A stretch of DNA of 64,000 bases from Streptomyces sp. R44 (GCF_041053105.1 NZ_CP163444.1:4092001-4156000); one strand, 5' to 3'. Counted from the first letter of the stretch, positions 18,251 through 27,357 are shown. Made by a program: numbers and translations. The notes: generated from the sequence alone by a model not told the origin.

Positions 18251-19720
18251 TCAGGGAGCCACGTCCCGCCGCCCCGGGTCGAGCGGCGGGGACTGCACCC
18301 CGCAGTGGACCTTGCACTCCGGGTGGCAGTCCCCCGCCGCGGCGGGGGTCCGCATCGTCGTCCAGGCGAGGACCGCGCCCACCACCAGGATCCCCGCGCA
18401 CATCGGCATCGCCCGCCGGAACGTGTCCCCGAACTCTTCCGCCGAGCGGTACGCCTCCGGGCCCATCCCGGCGAGCAGCGGCAGCGCGGCCACCGCGATC
18501 AGCCCGGCGGCGCGCGCGGCCGCGTTGTTGATGCCGCTCGCGAGACCCGCCCGGGACACGTCCACGGAGGCGAGGACGGTCGCGGTCAGCGGGGCGACCA
18601 GGGTCGTCATGCCGAGCCCGAGGACGAGCATCGCCGGCAGCACGTCGGTCACGTACGAGGCGTCCTCCCCGACCCGCAGCATCAGCAGCATCCCGCCGGC
18701 GCACAGCAGCGGCCCCACCGTGAGCGGGATCCTCGGCCCGATCTTCTCCCCCAGCTCCCCGGACTTCGCGGAGAGCAGCAGCATCAGCACGGTCGTCGGC
18801 AGCAGCGCCACTCCCGCGCCGAGCGCCGAGTAGCCGGCGACCACCTGGAGCTGGAGCGCCGCCAGGAAGAAGAAACCGGCGAACGCCGCGTACACACAGA
18901 GGGTCACCAGGTTGACCGCGGTGAACAGGCGCGAGCGGAAGATCGACGGCGGCACCATCGCCCGCTCCCCGCGCCGCCGCTCCACCACCACGAACCCGGC
19001 GCCGGCCACGAACCCGGCCACCCCGGCCCACCAGGCCGCGCCGATCAGCGCGTACGTGACGAGCGCGAGCGCCACCGCGCCCAGGACCGCGCCGAGCACG
19101 TCGAAGCGGCCGTGCGCGGTCTCGTCCCGCGACTCCGGCACGTGCCGCAGGGCCACCGGTACGCAGAGCGCGGCGAGCGGCACGTTCAGCAGGAACACCC
19201 ACCGCCAGCCGGGACCGTCCACCAGCCAGCCGCCCACGAACGGCCCGATCGCCGCGCCCACACCGCCGAAGCCCGACCAGAGCCCGACGGCTCGCGCCCG
19301 GTCGTCCGGGTGGAAGCTCGCCTGGATCAGCGCGAGGGAGCCGGGCGTGAGCAGCGCCCCGCCGACACCTTGGAGGGCGCGGGCCGCGATCAGCACCCCG
19401 GCGTTCGGGGCGAGCCCGCACAGCAGGGAGGCGAGGGCGAACCAGACCACGCCGAGGACGAAGACCTTCCGCCGCCCGTACCGGTCGCCGAGGGAGCCGC
19501 CGAGCAGGATCAGCCCGGCGAGGGTCAGCATGTAGGCGTTGACGGTCCACTGGAGGACGGCGAGGTCGGCGCCCAGGTCCTCGCCGATGTGCGGCAGGGC
19601 GACATTGACGACGGTCGAGTCGAGCAGCGCCATCCCGGAGCCGAGGACCGTGGTGAACACGATCCACCGGCCGGTCCCCGTGGCCATCCGCACGTCCCGC
19701 ACGCCCGTAGCCGCACCCAT
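18251..19720 (-). CDS. MFS drug efflux transporter (DHA2, 14-TM type)
   Basis: 489 residues from ATG at 19720; a second ATG at 19687 is an alternative start. About fourteen hydrophobic segments and the DHA2 landmarks LDSTVVNVALPHIGEDL (TM1), GGSLGDRYGRRKVF (motif A) and GPFVGGWLVDGPGWRWVFLLN (motif C-like) are present. It would export drugs or metabolites by proton antiport. A Cys-containing C-terminal tail (DCHPECKVHCG) after the last membrane segment is unusual and could bind metal. Downstream of a degenerate repeat array, on the same strand as the MalY-like gene. Confidence 0.9.
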   Translation of the reverse strand: MGAATGVRDVRMATGTGRWIVFTTVLGSGMALLDSTVVNVALPHIGEDLGADLAVLQWTVNAYMLTLAGLILLGGSLGDRYGRRKVFVLGVVWFALASLLCGLAPNAGVLIAARALQGVGGALLTPGSLALIQASFHPDDRARAVGLWSGFGGVGAAIGPFVGGWLVDGPGWRWVFLLNVPLAALCVPVALRHVPESRDETAHGRFDVLGAVLGAVALALVTYALIGAAWWAGVAGFVAGAGFVVVERRRGERAMVPPSIFRSRLFTAVNLVTLCVYAAFAGFFFLAALQLQVVAGYSALGAGVALLPTTVLMLLLSAKSGELGEKIGPRIPLTVGPLLCAGGMLLMLRVGEDASYVTDVLPAMLVLGLGMTTLVAPLTATVLASVDVSRAGLASGINNAAARAAGLIAVAALPLLAGMGPEAYRSAEEFGDTFRRAMPMCAGILVVGAVLAWTTMRTPAAAGDCHPECKVHCGVQSPPLDPGRRDVAP

Positions 19721-19758
19721 GTCTGCATGGTCCCGCGAAGCGGGGGCCTCCGCGCGCC

Positions 19759-19930
19759 GGGACCGGCCCGTACGCAGCGGGTTCGCCGTGCCCCCGCTCA
19801 GGCCGTACGCAGCGGGTTCGTCGCGCCGGGACCGGGCCGTACGCAGCCGGTTCGCCGCGCCGGGACCGGGCCGTACGCAGGCCGGTTCGCCACGCCCCCC
19901 GCTCAGGCCGTACGCAGCCGGTTCGCCGCC
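19759..19930. repeat. Five degenerate 34-37 bp tandem repeats at the 3' end of the MalY-like gene
   Basis: The core CGTACGCAG recurs at 19769, 19804, 19838, 19872 and 19909, each followed by (G)CGGGTTCG or CCGGTTCG. The rightmost copy is the coding end (AANRLRTA) of the aminotransferase gene; the others are noncoding copies of it between that stop and the MFS gene start. Confidence 0.85.
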
Positions 19931-21063
19931 CGGACCAGCGCGTCCACGCCCCGCTCGGCCTTGCCGCGCGGGCAGCCGACGTTCAGCCGGACGAAGCCGG
20001 GCGTGCCGTACACCCCGCCCGGCATGATCGCGACCTTCTCCACCGCCACCAGCTCCTCCTGGAGCCGGGTCTCCTCGATCCCGAGCGGCCGCAGGTCGAT
20101 CCAGGCCAGATAGCCGGCCTGCGGCGGCGCCCAGTCGACCTCGGGCAGCCCGTCCGCGAGGCGCTCCCGGACCAGCCCCATCGTGCCCGCGACGTATCCG
20201 CGCAGCTCGTCGAGCCAGGGAGCGCCCTGCCGGTACGCGGCGATGTGGGCCGTCAGGGAGAGCACGGCGGGCGAGGCGAGGCCCTCGCCGGTCTCCATGC
20301 GCCGCACGAAGGCCTCGCGCTCGTCGGGGTCGCCGACCATGCCGTACGAACCGGAGAGCGCCGGGAAGTTGAAGGCCTTCGTGCCGGAGGTGACCAGCGC
20401 CCAGCGGCGGCCCCGGCCCGGCTCGGCGATCCGGGTCCAGGGGATGTGCCGGTGGCCGTCGGTCGTCAGGTCGGCGTGGATCTCGTCGCTGACGACGGCC
20501 GCGCCGTGCCGCTCGGCCAGCTCGGCGAAGCCCCTGAGCTCCTCCTCCGTCCACACCCGGCCGGTCGGGTTGTGCGGGGAGCAGAGCAGCAGCATCCGGC
20601 TGTCCGGCCGGGCGAGCTCCCGCTCCAGGGCCTCCGGGTCGCCGACGGGGACGCCCCGCAGCTCGCGCCCGAGCCCGGTGACGGCCTTTCGGAAGCCGTC
20701 GTACGTGGGGGTGTGGACGACGACGCCGTCGCCGGGTTCCGTCCACATCTGGAGGAGCTGCGAGAGCTGGGAGAGCACCGAGGGCGCGTACACCAGCGTC
20801 TCCGGGTCGATCTCGGTGCCGTACCGGCTCGCGTACCAGTGGCGGATCGCCTCCCGGAACTCGCCGAGCCGCCAGTCGGTGTAGCCGAAGACCCCGTGGT
20901 CGACGCGCTCGCGCAGGGCCGCGAGGACCTCCGGCGGGGAGGCGAAGTCCATGTCGGAGATGGTGAAGGGCAGCAGGTCGGAGACGCCGAAGCGGTCCGC
21001 GATGCCGTCCCACTGCACGGACCAGGTCCCGTGCCGGTCTATCTCACGGTCGAAGTCGTACAT
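19903..21063 (-). CDS. MalY/PatB-type PLP-dependent C-S lyase or aminotransferase
   Basis: 386 residues of the aspartate-aminotransferase fold I. The PLP lysine lies in VTSGTKAFNFPALSG, and the family segments SPHNPTGRVWTEEEL and RLNVGCPRG (substrate carboxylate Arg) are present. MalY/PatB proteins act as cystathionine beta-lyases and can be moonlighting regulators in enterics; which applies here is unknown. The C-terminal coding end has been tandemly copied into the downstream DNA. Separated from fba by a strong terminator. Confidence 0.88.
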   Translation of the reverse strand: MYDFDREIDRHGTWSVQWDGIADRFGVSDLLPFTISDMDFASPPEVLAALRERVDHGVFGYTDWRLGEFREAIRHWYASRYGTEIDPETLVYAPSVLSQLSQLLQMWTEPGDGVVVHTPTYDGFRKAVTGLGRELRGVPVGDPEALERELARPDSRMLLLCSPHNPTGRVWTEEELRGFAELAERHGAAVVSDEIHADLTTDGHRHIPWTRIAEPGRGRRWALVTSGTKAFNFPALSGSYGMVGDPDEREAFVRRMETGEGLASPAVLSLTAHIAAYRQGAPWLDELRGYVAGTMGLVRERLADGLPEVDWAPPQAGYLAWIDLRPLGIEETRLQEELVAVEKVAIMPGGVYGTPGFVRLNVGCPRGKAERGVDALVRAANRLRTA

Positions 21064-21080
21064 CAGCCCTCCAGGGACGC

Positions 21081-21120
21081 ACGAGGGCCCGGCACCTCGG
21101 GAGGTACCGGGCCCCGTCGT
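21081..21120 (-). terminator. Hairpin terminator of fba
   Basis: Long GC-rich arms (21085-21098 and 21101-21114, with one mismatch, extended by ACGA/TCGT) lie between the fba stop and the next gene's start. It probably ends the fba transcript on the minus strand. Confidence 0.75.
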
Positions 21121-21128
21121 GCACGGTC

Positions 21129-22151
21129 CTACTTCAGCTTCGTGCCGGCCGAGCGCAGCGCGACACAGGCCTCGCCGACGCGCTGGGCCATGCCGGCCTC
21201 GGCCAGCTTGCCCCAGGTGCGCGGGTCGTAGGTGGACTTCTTGCCGACCTCGCCGTCGACCTTCAGGACACCGTCGTAGTTGCGGAACATGTGGTCCACG
21301 ACCGGGCGGGTGAAGGCGTACTGGGTGTCGGTGTCGAGGTTCATCTTCACGACGCCGTTCTCCAGCGCGGTGGCGATCTCCTCGGCCGTCGAGCCCGAGC
21401 CGCCGTGGAAGACGAAGTCGAACGGGTCGGCCTTGCCGAACTTGGCGGCGACGCCGGCCTGGAGGTCCTTGAGGAGCTCGGGGCGGAGCACGACGTTGCC
21501 CGGCTTGTAGACGCCGTGCACGTTGCCGAAGGACGCGGCGAGCAGGTAGCGGCCCTTCTCGCCCAGGCCGAGCGCCTCGGCGGTGCGGATGGCGTCCTCG
21601 ACGGTGGTGTACAGCTCGTCGTTGATCTCGTGGCTGACGCCGTCCTCCTCGCCGCCGGTCGGGGTGATCTCGACCTCAAGGATGATCTTGGCGGCGGCGG
21701 CCTTCGCGAGCAGCTCCTGGCCGATGGCCAGGTTGTCGGCGAGGGTCTCGGCGGAGCCGTCCCACATGTGCGACTGGAACAGCGGGTTCAGACCCTTGGC
21801 GACGCGCTCGGCGGAGACGTCGAGCAGCGGACGGACGTAGCCGTCCAGCTTGTCCTTCGGGCAGTGGTCGGTGTGGAGGGCGACCGTGATGTCGTACTTC
21901 GCGGCGACGATGTGCGCGAACTCGGCCAGGGCAACGGCGCCCGTGACCATGTCCTTGTTGTACTGACCGCCCAGGAACTCGGCACCGCCGGTCGAGATCT
22001 GGATGATGCCGTCGCTCTCGGCCTCCGCGAAGCCGCGCAGCGCAGCGTGCAGGGTCTGGGACGAGGTCACGTTGATGGCCGGGTAGGCGAACTTGCCTGC
22101 CTTCGCCCGGTCGAGCATCTCGGTGTAGACCTCGGGGGTTGCGATGGGCAT
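21129..22151 (-). CDS. fba: Class II fructose-bisphosphate aldolase
   Basis: 340 residues. The zinc enzyme cleaves fructose 1,6-bisphosphate to dihydroxyacetone phosphate and glyceraldehyde 3-phosphate in glycolysis and gluconeogenesis. Zinc and phosphate motifs include LHTDHCPKDKLDG, LEVEITPTGGEEDG and HGGSGSTAEEI, and NLDTDTQYAF supplies conserved active-site residues of the class IIA enzymes. Monocistronic in appearance: a hairpin terminator lies downstream and the parS/terminator palindrome upstream separates it from pyrE. Confidence 0.97.
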   Translation of the reverse strand: MPIATPEVYTEMLDRAKAGKFAYPAINVTSSQTLHAALRGFAEAESDGIIQISTGGAEFLGGQYNKDMVTGAVALAEFAHIVAAKYDITVALHTDHCPKDKLDGYVRPLLDVSAERVAKGLNPLFQSHMWDGSAETLADNLAIGQELLAKAAAAKIILEVEITPTGGEEDGVSHEINDELYTTVEDAIRTAEALGLGEKGRYLLAASFGNVHGVYKPGNVVLRPELLKDLQAGVAAKFGKADPFDFVFHGGSGSTAEEIATALENGVVKMNLDTDTQYAFTRPVVDHMFRNYDGVLKVDGEVGKKSTYDPRTWGKLAEAGMAQRVGEACVALRSAGTKLK

Positions 22152-22270
22152 TCGTCCGCTCCTTGTGATGTGCGGGGTGTGTGCGTTGCTGTCCCTGACC
22201 TAGGGGCGACGTCATCGTCGCGGCCCATCTTTCCAGACTCTTGTGCGGGCTCCCACGGGCGCGGCATGAC

Positions 22271-22308
22271 GAAGGGCGGGGTGTTTCACGTGAAACACCC
22301 CGCCCTTC
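22271..22308. terminator. 38-bp perfect palindrome enclosing a parS site, 3' of pyrE
   Basis: The 38 bases form a perfect palindrome. It can serve as a hairpin terminator for pyrE on the minus strand. Its centre is an exact ParB-binding parS sequence, annotated separately. Confidence 0.8.
22282..22297. promoter_or_regulatory. parS: parS centromere site (ParB binding)
   Basis: TGTTTCACGTGAAACA matches the conserved bacterial parS 16-mer exactly. In Streptomyces, ParB loads on a cluster of such sites around oriC to organise and segregate chromosomes during sporulation. The site is intergenic between pyrE and fba. Its presence suggests the window is origin-proximal. Confidence 0.9.
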
Positions 22309-22373
22309 GGTGAAATCGCAGGTCAGGACCGTTCTGGCGGGGGTCCGGGACCTAAGTCACGACTTCGCGGCGG

Positions 22374-22922
22374 TTACGCCAGGCCGAGCTCGTCCAGCGC
22401 GTACGCGTAGAGGTACGGAACGCCCGCCGTGCCGCTGATCTTCTCGCCGGCTCCGGTGGCCCGGTCCACGATCGTGGCGACGGCGACGACCTCGGCGCCG
22501 GCGGCGCGCGCCGCCTCGACGGCGGTCAGCGGCGAGCCGCCGGTGGTGGAGGTGTCCTCGACGATCAGGACGCGACGGCCCTTGATGTCCGGGCCCTCGA
22601 CCTGGCGCTGCATCCCGTGGGCCTTGGCGGCCTTGCGGACGACGAAGGCGTCGAGCCGCTCGCCCCGCGCGGCGGCGGCGTGCAGCATCGACGTCGCGAC
22701 CGGGTCGGCGCCCAGCGTGAGGCCGCCGACCGCGTCGAAGTCGAGGTCCTTGGTCAGTTCGAGCATGACCTGGCCGACCAGCGGCGAAGCCGCACCGTCC
22801 AGCGTGATCCGGCGCAGGTCCACGTAGTAGTCGGCTTCCAGACCCGAGGAGAGGGTCACCTTGCCGTGCACCACGGCCTTGTCCTTGATCTGCTGGAGCA
22901 GCTCAGCGCGTACGTCAGTCAT
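22374..22922 (-). CDS. pyrE: Orotate phosphoribosyltransferase
   Basis: 182 residues. It transfers phosphoribose from PRPP to orotate to give OMP in pyrimidine synthesis. The PRPP loop VLIVEDTSTTGGS and the substrate segments SSGLEADYYVDLR and GGLTLGADPVA are present, as is the flexible-loop RKAAKAHG. Ten bases separate it from the upstream aldose-epimerase gene on the same strand, so the two are probably co-transcribed. The transcript ends at the palindrome carrying parS. Confidence 0.96.
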   Translation of the reverse strand: MTDVRAELLQQIKDKAVVHGKVTLSSGLEADYYVDLRRITLDGAASPLVGQVMLELTKDLDFDAVGGLTLGADPVATSMLHAAAARGERLDAFVVRKAAKAHGMQRQVEGPDIKGRRVLIVEDTSTTGGSPLTAVEAARAAGAEVVAVATIVDRATGAGEKISGTAGVPYLYAYALDELGLA

Positions 22923-22932
22923 GCCCCTGAGC

Positions 22933-23724
22933 TTAAAGCCGCCGCCAGGTCCAGGTGCTCTCGACCTCCAGGGGGTCGATCGGGGTGACCAGGCGCGGAT
23001 GCGTGTTGAGGCCGTTCGGCGGGCCGGACTGCGGCTCGACGCAGACCGCCTCGGCGGGCTCGTCGTAGATCACGACCCACTCGGCGCGGCTCGCGAGCTT
23101 GAGCTCCAGCTCCTCCGGCCAGACGAGGGTGACGTCGACGCCGTCGGGCATGCCGAAGCAGTCGTCCCAGGGGCCCGGGAGGGGGTCGATGCGGTGGCCG
23201 GTGGGGAGGTGGTTCTCCCCGCGCTCCTCCTGCCAGGCGGGCGTGAAGTCGATCCGTACGTCCTGACCGCCCTGCCCGAGGTTGCGCAGGAACCAGGGGT
23301 GCCAGCCGGCCTGCGCCGGGAAGGAGTCGTCGTAGGTCTCGACGCCGAAGCGGAGGGTGAGGGAGTCCTCGGCCAGCTCGAAGACCTGGGTGACCCGGCC
23401 CTTGTACGGCCAGGGGTCGCCGAGCTCGCAGGTGAAGACGGCCTCGGTCGCGGAGGTCCGGGCGGTCTTCCAGGCGAGGTCGCGGACGGTGCCGTGGATG
23501 GCGTGCGGGGCGGCGTTGACCGGGAGCTGGTGGGTGGTGGCGCCGTTGCGGAAGCGGCCGTTCTCGGTCCGCCCGCACCAGGGCACCATCGGGAAGCTTC
23601 CGTAGCGCTCGCCCTGGCGCAGCACCTCGGTGCCGGCGATGCGCAGGCTCTCGATCCGGCAGCCGTGGTCGGGGTTGATGGTCAACTCGGCGTCGCCCGC
23701 CGTCAGTCGCGTCTGCATGCTCAC
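22933..23724 (-). CDS. Aldose 1-epimerase family protein
   Basis: 263 residues of the galactose-mutarotase beta-sandwich family. Conserved features are FPMVPWCGRTENGRF (sugar-binding Arg), HAIHGTVRDLAW with the catalytic His, and a later HPWFLRNLG with the second His. It would interconvert sugar anomers or bind phosphorylated sugars in the YeaD-like branch; the exact substrate is unknown. It lies ten bases upstream of pyrE in an apparent two-gene unit. Its upstream region holds the 165-bp palindromic element. Confidence 0.85.
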   Translation of the reverse strand: MSMQTRLTAGDAELTINPDHGCRIESLRIAGTEVLRQGERYGSFPMVPWCGRTENGRFRNGATTHQLPVNAAPHAIHGTVRDLAWKTARTSATEAVFTCELGDPWPYKGRVTQVFELAEDSLTLRFGVETYDDSFPAQAGWHPWFLRNLGQGGQDVRIDFTPAWQEERGENHLPTGHRIDPLPGPWDDCFGMPDGVDVTLVWPEELELKLASRAEWVVIYDEPAEAVCVEPQSGPPNGLNTHPRLVTPIDPLEVESTWTWRRL

Positions 23725-23735
23725 GTCCTGAGCCT

Positions 23736-23946
23736 AGGGCCTGTCCGACCATTCGCGCCGGATCAGGCCGGGCCGTCCGGTGCGTGCGATCGGCGTGCGG
23801 CCGGGGCGCCCTCGTAGCGGAGCTACTTGGGCGTTTCGGCCGTGCGGCGAGCGTGCGTGCCGGACGGGCCGGACCCGGCGGGAATGGTCGGACAGGCCCT
23901 GGGGCCTGTCCGACCATTCGCGCCGGATCAGGCCGGGCCGTCCGGG
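23736..23946. mobile_element. Palindromic MITE-like element plus a third partial arm
   Basis: 23736-23900 is a nearly perfect palindrome of about 165 bp with arms of about 80 bp. The arms begin with AGGGCCTGTCCGACCATTC and meet at GTAGC-GGA-GCTAC near 23815-23827; four extra bases in the left arm are the main difference. A further direct copy of the outer 45 bp follows at 23901-23946. It has no coding capacity. It looks like a non-autonomous transposable or REP-like unit and could also terminate transcription. Confidence 0.75.
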
Positions 23947-23950
23947 CCGG

Positions 23951-24751
23951 TCAGCGGCGGCGGCGCAGGGCCCGGCCGACGACGACGGCGGAGGCGAGGG
24001 CGAGGGCGGCGGCCGGGGCGATCCACCGAAGGGTGGCGCCGGCGCTCGTCGCCTCGGGGGCGGGGACGGGGGCGTAGCGGCCGCGCGGCGGGGCGTGGTC
24101 GACCTCCTCCGCGCTCCGCCCGATCATGGTCCGGCGGGCGTGGGCGGCCTCGGCGGCGGGCTGCGGGGCGGGGAACTCGATCGGGCTGTCGGCGAAGTCC
24201 TCGTCGAGGAGCGGGTCGAGGGAGGGCGGCGGTACGGGCACGTCGAAGGCGGCGGTACGGGCGGGCTCCTCCACCCCGTCGTCGACCCCGTCGTCGTCGG
24301 TGGCCTCTTCGAGGGCCTCGGGCTCCTCGGCGAGCGCCGCGACCGCCTCCACGAACTTGTCGAGGAGTCGGACGCCGGCCGTGGAGCGTGCCTCGTCCGT
24401 GGCGTCGGCGAGCCGGCCGACGGCGGTGAGGGCGCCGGTGAAGCTCAGGCTGGTCCCCTCAGCCACCGGGGTGAGGACGACGGTGAGGGACAGCTCGGCC
24501 GAGCCCTTGCCGCGGGCCTCGGTGCCCTCGCCCTCGTAGGTGATGGCACCGTCCCGCTCGACGACCCGCAGGGCGCCCCGGTAGGTGATGGTGTTGCCGC
24601 CGACCCGCACCTTCAGCCGGCCCGTGAGGGGGCCCGCCTCCGCGTCGGCGTCCCGCTGGAGACCGGGCACGCAGCGCACCACTCGGGCCGGGTCCGTGAG
24701 CGTCGCGCGCAGGGCCTCGGCCGGGACGGGTACGAACACCTCATGCTCCAT
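23951..24751 (-). CDS. SRPBCC / CoxG-family protein with C-terminal membrane anchor
   Basis: 266 residues. Residues 1-145 fit the carbon monoxide dehydrogenase subunit G (CoxG) type of the START/SRPBCC lipid-binding fold (LTDPARVVRCVPGLQ, then FTGALTAVGRLAD). An acidic/Pro-rich linker follows, and one hydrophobic segment near 240-258 ends in a basic tail, so it is probably a tail-anchored membrane protein. CoxG helps recruit CO dehydrogenase to the membrane elsewhere, but no cox genes are nearby, so the role here is unknown. Confidence 0.75.
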   Translation of the reverse strand: MEHEVFVPVPAEALRATLTDPARVVRCVPGLQRDADAEAGPLTGRLKVRVGGNTITYRGALRVVERDGAITYEGEGTEARGKGSAELSLTVVLTPVAEGTSLSFTGALTAVGRLADATDEARSTAGVRLLDKFVEAVAALAEEPEALEEATDDDGVDDGVEEPARTAAFDVPVPPPSLDPLLDEDFADSPIEFPAPQPAAEAAHARRTMIGRSAEEVDHAPPRGRYAPVPAPEATSAGATLRWIAPAAALALASAVVVGRALRRRR

Positions 24752-24797
24752 GGAAGCCGAGCCTACTCAGGGCGGGGCGCGGCGTCGCCTGTTTGCG

Positions 24798-24838
24798 CCC
24801 GGCAGACGGGTCCCGGCAGTCGTCCCGGCAGACGGGTC
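24798..24838. repeat. Short tandem duplication at the 3' end of the spermidine-synthase-like gene
   Basis: CCCGGCAGACGGGTC occurs at 24798-24812 and 24824-24838, with a shorter CCCGGCAG at 24812-24819. The right copy overlaps the stop codon of the minus-strand gene that ends at 24837. Confidence 0.7.
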
Positions 24839-26546
24839 AGGCTCCGTACCGCGGGTGCACCAGGGTCGAGGGCGGCGGTTCGGCGCCCCGGGTCCGTTCG
24901 GCGCGGCGCGCCGCGCTCTCCAGGGTCCCGGCGCCGAGCGAGCGCAGCCGGGGCGCGTCGGCGGCGAGGCGGAGGGCGGGCGGCCGCTCGCCCCGTACGG
25001 CCAGGAGGAAGCCCCAGTCCCCCGGCCCGCGCTCCGTGCCGCTGGTGCGGTCGGCGCGGTCGGGTCCCGCGGCGAAGCCGGGGGCGCGGCCGCTCGCGCT
25101 GTAGGGCCGGGTCGCGAAGCCGGCGGCGCGCAGGGTGGCGTCGACGGTCCAGTAGGTGCGGGGCCGGTCGGTGACCGATCCGGCGTGCACGGCGAACCGT
25201 CCGGACGCGGTGAGCACCCGGGCCACGAGGCCGTAGAACTCCTCCGAGTAGAGCTTGGTGCTGGGGGTGATCCCGGGGTCGGGCAGATCGGAGATCACCA
25301 CGTCGTACCGTTCCTGCAGGCGATCGGCGGCCCCCCTCAGCCAGCGGAACGCGTCCGCGTAGACCACCCGGACGCGGGGGTCGCGGAAGGCCTGGGCGTT
25401 GAGGGCGGCGAGCGCCGGGTCCGTACGGGCGAGGCGGACGACTCCCGGGTCGAGCTCGACGACGGTGACGGAGCGGACCCCGGCGTAGCGCAGGACCTCG
25501 CGGGCGGCCATGCCGTCGCCGCCGCCGACGATCAGTACGCGCGCGTGGGCGCCGTTCATCGCGGGGTGGACGAGCGCCTCGTGGTAGCGGTACTCGTCCC
25601 GGCCGGCCACCCGGAGGCGTCCGTCGAGGAACAGGTCGGGCAGCTCCTCGACGCCCCCGGTCACCACGACCTCCTGGAGCTCGGTGTGGACGGCGACCCG
25701 TACCCGTTCCCCGTAGACGGCCCGGCGCGCGGCCTGTTCGAAGTCGTCGACGAGGACGGTCGCGGTGGCGAGGACGGCGAGGACGCCCACGTTCACGGCC
25801 ACGAGCAGCGCACGGGACCGACCGGTCAGGTCGCGGCGGAACACCCACAGCACGAGGCCGCCGCCCGCGACGGCGTTGACCGCGCCGGTGACGAGCGCGC
25901 CGGTGAGCTGGCCGAGCCAGGGCAGCAGCAGGAAGGGGAAGGCGAGGCCGCCGACGAGCGCGCCGACGTAGTCGGCGGCGAAGAGGTCGGCGACCGTCCC
26001 CGCGGCGTCGTCCCGCTCCCCGAGCGAGGTCTGCCGCCCGGCCCGACCGGAGCCGGCGGCGCGCGCGGCCCGATCGGCCCCCGCCGCCTGGCCCCGCTGT
26101 ATCAGCGACATCAGGAGCGGGATCTCGGCGCCGATGAGCACACCGATCGCGAGCGAGAACGCCACGAGCACGTACCGCGATTCGCCGAGCCAGGCGAAGG
26201 ACGCGTACAGCACCATCGCCGAGCAGCCGCCGATCAGCGCGAGTCCGGCCTCGACCAGGCCGAAGCCGACGGCGGCGCGGCAGCGCAGCCGCTTGGCGAG
26301 GAGCGAGCCCACCCCCATCGCGAAGACCATCACGGAGAGCACGACGGAGGCCTGGGTGACCGAGTCGCCGATCAAGTACGAGGCGAGGGCCACCAGTTCG
26401 AGCTCGTAGACCAGGCCGCAGGCGGCGCAGACGAAGACGACCGCGAGGACCGGGAACCGCACCGCCTCGCGCGGCGGCCGCACGGAGCGCCGCGCGGGCG
26501 GCCGGCGCACCCGCTTGGGCGGCATGGTCACGGTCGGCTCGATCAT
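24837..26546 (-). CDS. Membrane-bound polyamine aminopropyltransferase (spermidine synthase-like)
   Basis: 569 residues. The N-terminal half has about seven to eight hydrophobic segments (residues 30-270, beginning [20 protein letters not shown]). The C-terminal half is a SAM-type methyltransferase fold with the nucleotide site [20 protein letters not shown] and VELDPGV, the active-site Asp loop VISDLPDPG, and [21 protein letters not shown]. Soluble relatives transfer aminopropyl groups to putrescine. Membrane-fused forms are widespread in actinobacteria but their in vivo substrate is uncertain. An ATG at residue 8 is an alternative start. Confidence 0.85.
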   Translation of the reverse strand: MIEPTVTMPPKRVRRPPARRSVRPPREAVRFPVLAVVFVCAACGLVYELELVALASYLIGDSVTQASVVLSVMVFAMGVGSLLAKRLRCRAAVGFGLVEAGLALIGGCSAMVLYASFAWLGESRYVLVAFSLAIGVLIGAEIPLLMSLIQRGQAAGADRAARAAGSGRAGRQTSLGERDDAAGTVADLFAADYVGALVGGLAFPFLLLPWLGQLTGALVTGAVNAVAGGGLVLWVFRRDLTGRSRALLVAVNVGVLAVLATATVLVDDFEQAARRAVYGERVRVAVHTELQEVVVTGGVEELPDLFLDGRLRVAGRDEYRYHEALVHPAMNGAHARVLIVGGGDGMAAREVLRYAGVRSVTVVELDPGVVRLARTDPALAALNAQAFRDPRVRVVYADAFRWLRGAADRLQERYDVVISDLPDPGITPSTKLYSEEFYGLVARVLTASGRFAVHAGSVTDRPRTYWTVDATLRAAGFATRPYSASGRAPGFAAGPDRADRTSGTERGPGDWGFLLAVRGERPPALRLAADAPRLRSLGAGTLESAARRAERTRGAEPPPSTLVHPRYGA

Positions 26547-26621
26547 GCCCGTAACGCTACGTCACGATTCTCACACCCCTTGTCACCCACACGAGTGCAC
26601 ATGGGGTGCCGGGAGGGCGCA

Positions 26622-27140
26622 TCAGAGCGTTGCGGGCATACGTGCGCCGATACGGGTCCTGGTCACCACCAACTGCCCCTCCTGCGGGTAGGCGTGCCAG
26701 GTGCGCCACCGCACCTGACCCTCATGACGCTGCGCCAGCATCGCGGTGAAGGCGTGCGGGGAACCGGGGAAGGTCCCCGCGAGCCCGTTCGGGTGGTCGG
26801 CGACGAGCGCGAGGAGCTCCTGCGCACGGCCCGCGAAGGAGCCGTGCGAGAGCGTCTCGACGCGCGCCGCGAATTCGTACTCCCACTCGCCGACGCGCTT
26901 GGAGACGCCGAGCGGGAGCGGGGTGCTGCTGCCGGGCATGCAGGCCACGGTCTCCGAGCAGTGGCGCCCCTCCTCCTCCAGGAGGACCTGGTGGGAGGCG
27001 CCGAGCAGCCTCAACTGGAGCTTGGCTCCGGAGAGTTCGAGATCGAGCACGGCGAGCGCGGGCAGCGGCTCGCGCCCGAGGGCCCAGGCCAGATCGGCCG
27101 CGCGCGTATCGGTGTAGGAGGTCTTCAGGGTGGTGAGCAT
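26622..27140 (-). CDS. DUF2617 protein
   Basis: 172 residues from ATG at 27140 (MLTTLKTSYTDTRAADLAW). It matches the conserved Streptomyces DUF2617 family by its layout: LDLELSGAKLQLRLLGASHQ near the N-terminus, then LSHGSFAGRAQELLALVADH and a C-terminal WHAYPQEGQLVVTRTRI. No catalytic residues or membrane segments are evident and no function is known. Upstream of it lie 217 bases without a gene, before the small Cys-rich protein. Confidence 0.75.
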   Translation of the reverse strand: MLTTLKTSYTDTRAADLAWALGREPLPALAVLDLELSGAKLQLRLLGASHQVLLEEEGRHCSETVACMPGSSTPLPLGVSKRVGEWEYEFAARVETLSHGSFAGRAQELLALVADHPNGLAGTFPGSPHAFTAMLAQRHEGQVRWRTWHAYPQEGQLVVTRTRIGARMPATL

Positions 27141-27357
27141 GGGTCGGCTCCGCAAACACGGTTTGACGGGTGGGCCGGGGGCGCCCCGGAGAAGGGTTCT
27201 ACGGGAGTGGGGAATCGCCGGCTCGGGTCCACACACGGTCCGAGGGCTGTCTCTGTCAGGAGCGAGAGAACCACGGACCCCGGGCGACTCGCAGCGTTTT
27301 TACCCAACTTGCTGTGTTTTCCAACCCCTTCGGGGCCCCAACAGTTCACTTGTTCAG

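Noticed and set aside
18251..21013. One fused MFS-aminotransferase protein of 920 residues
   Set aside because: The open frame joins the MFS gene to antisense-quality sequence through the repeat array; the aminotransferase is in another frame with its own start and stop.
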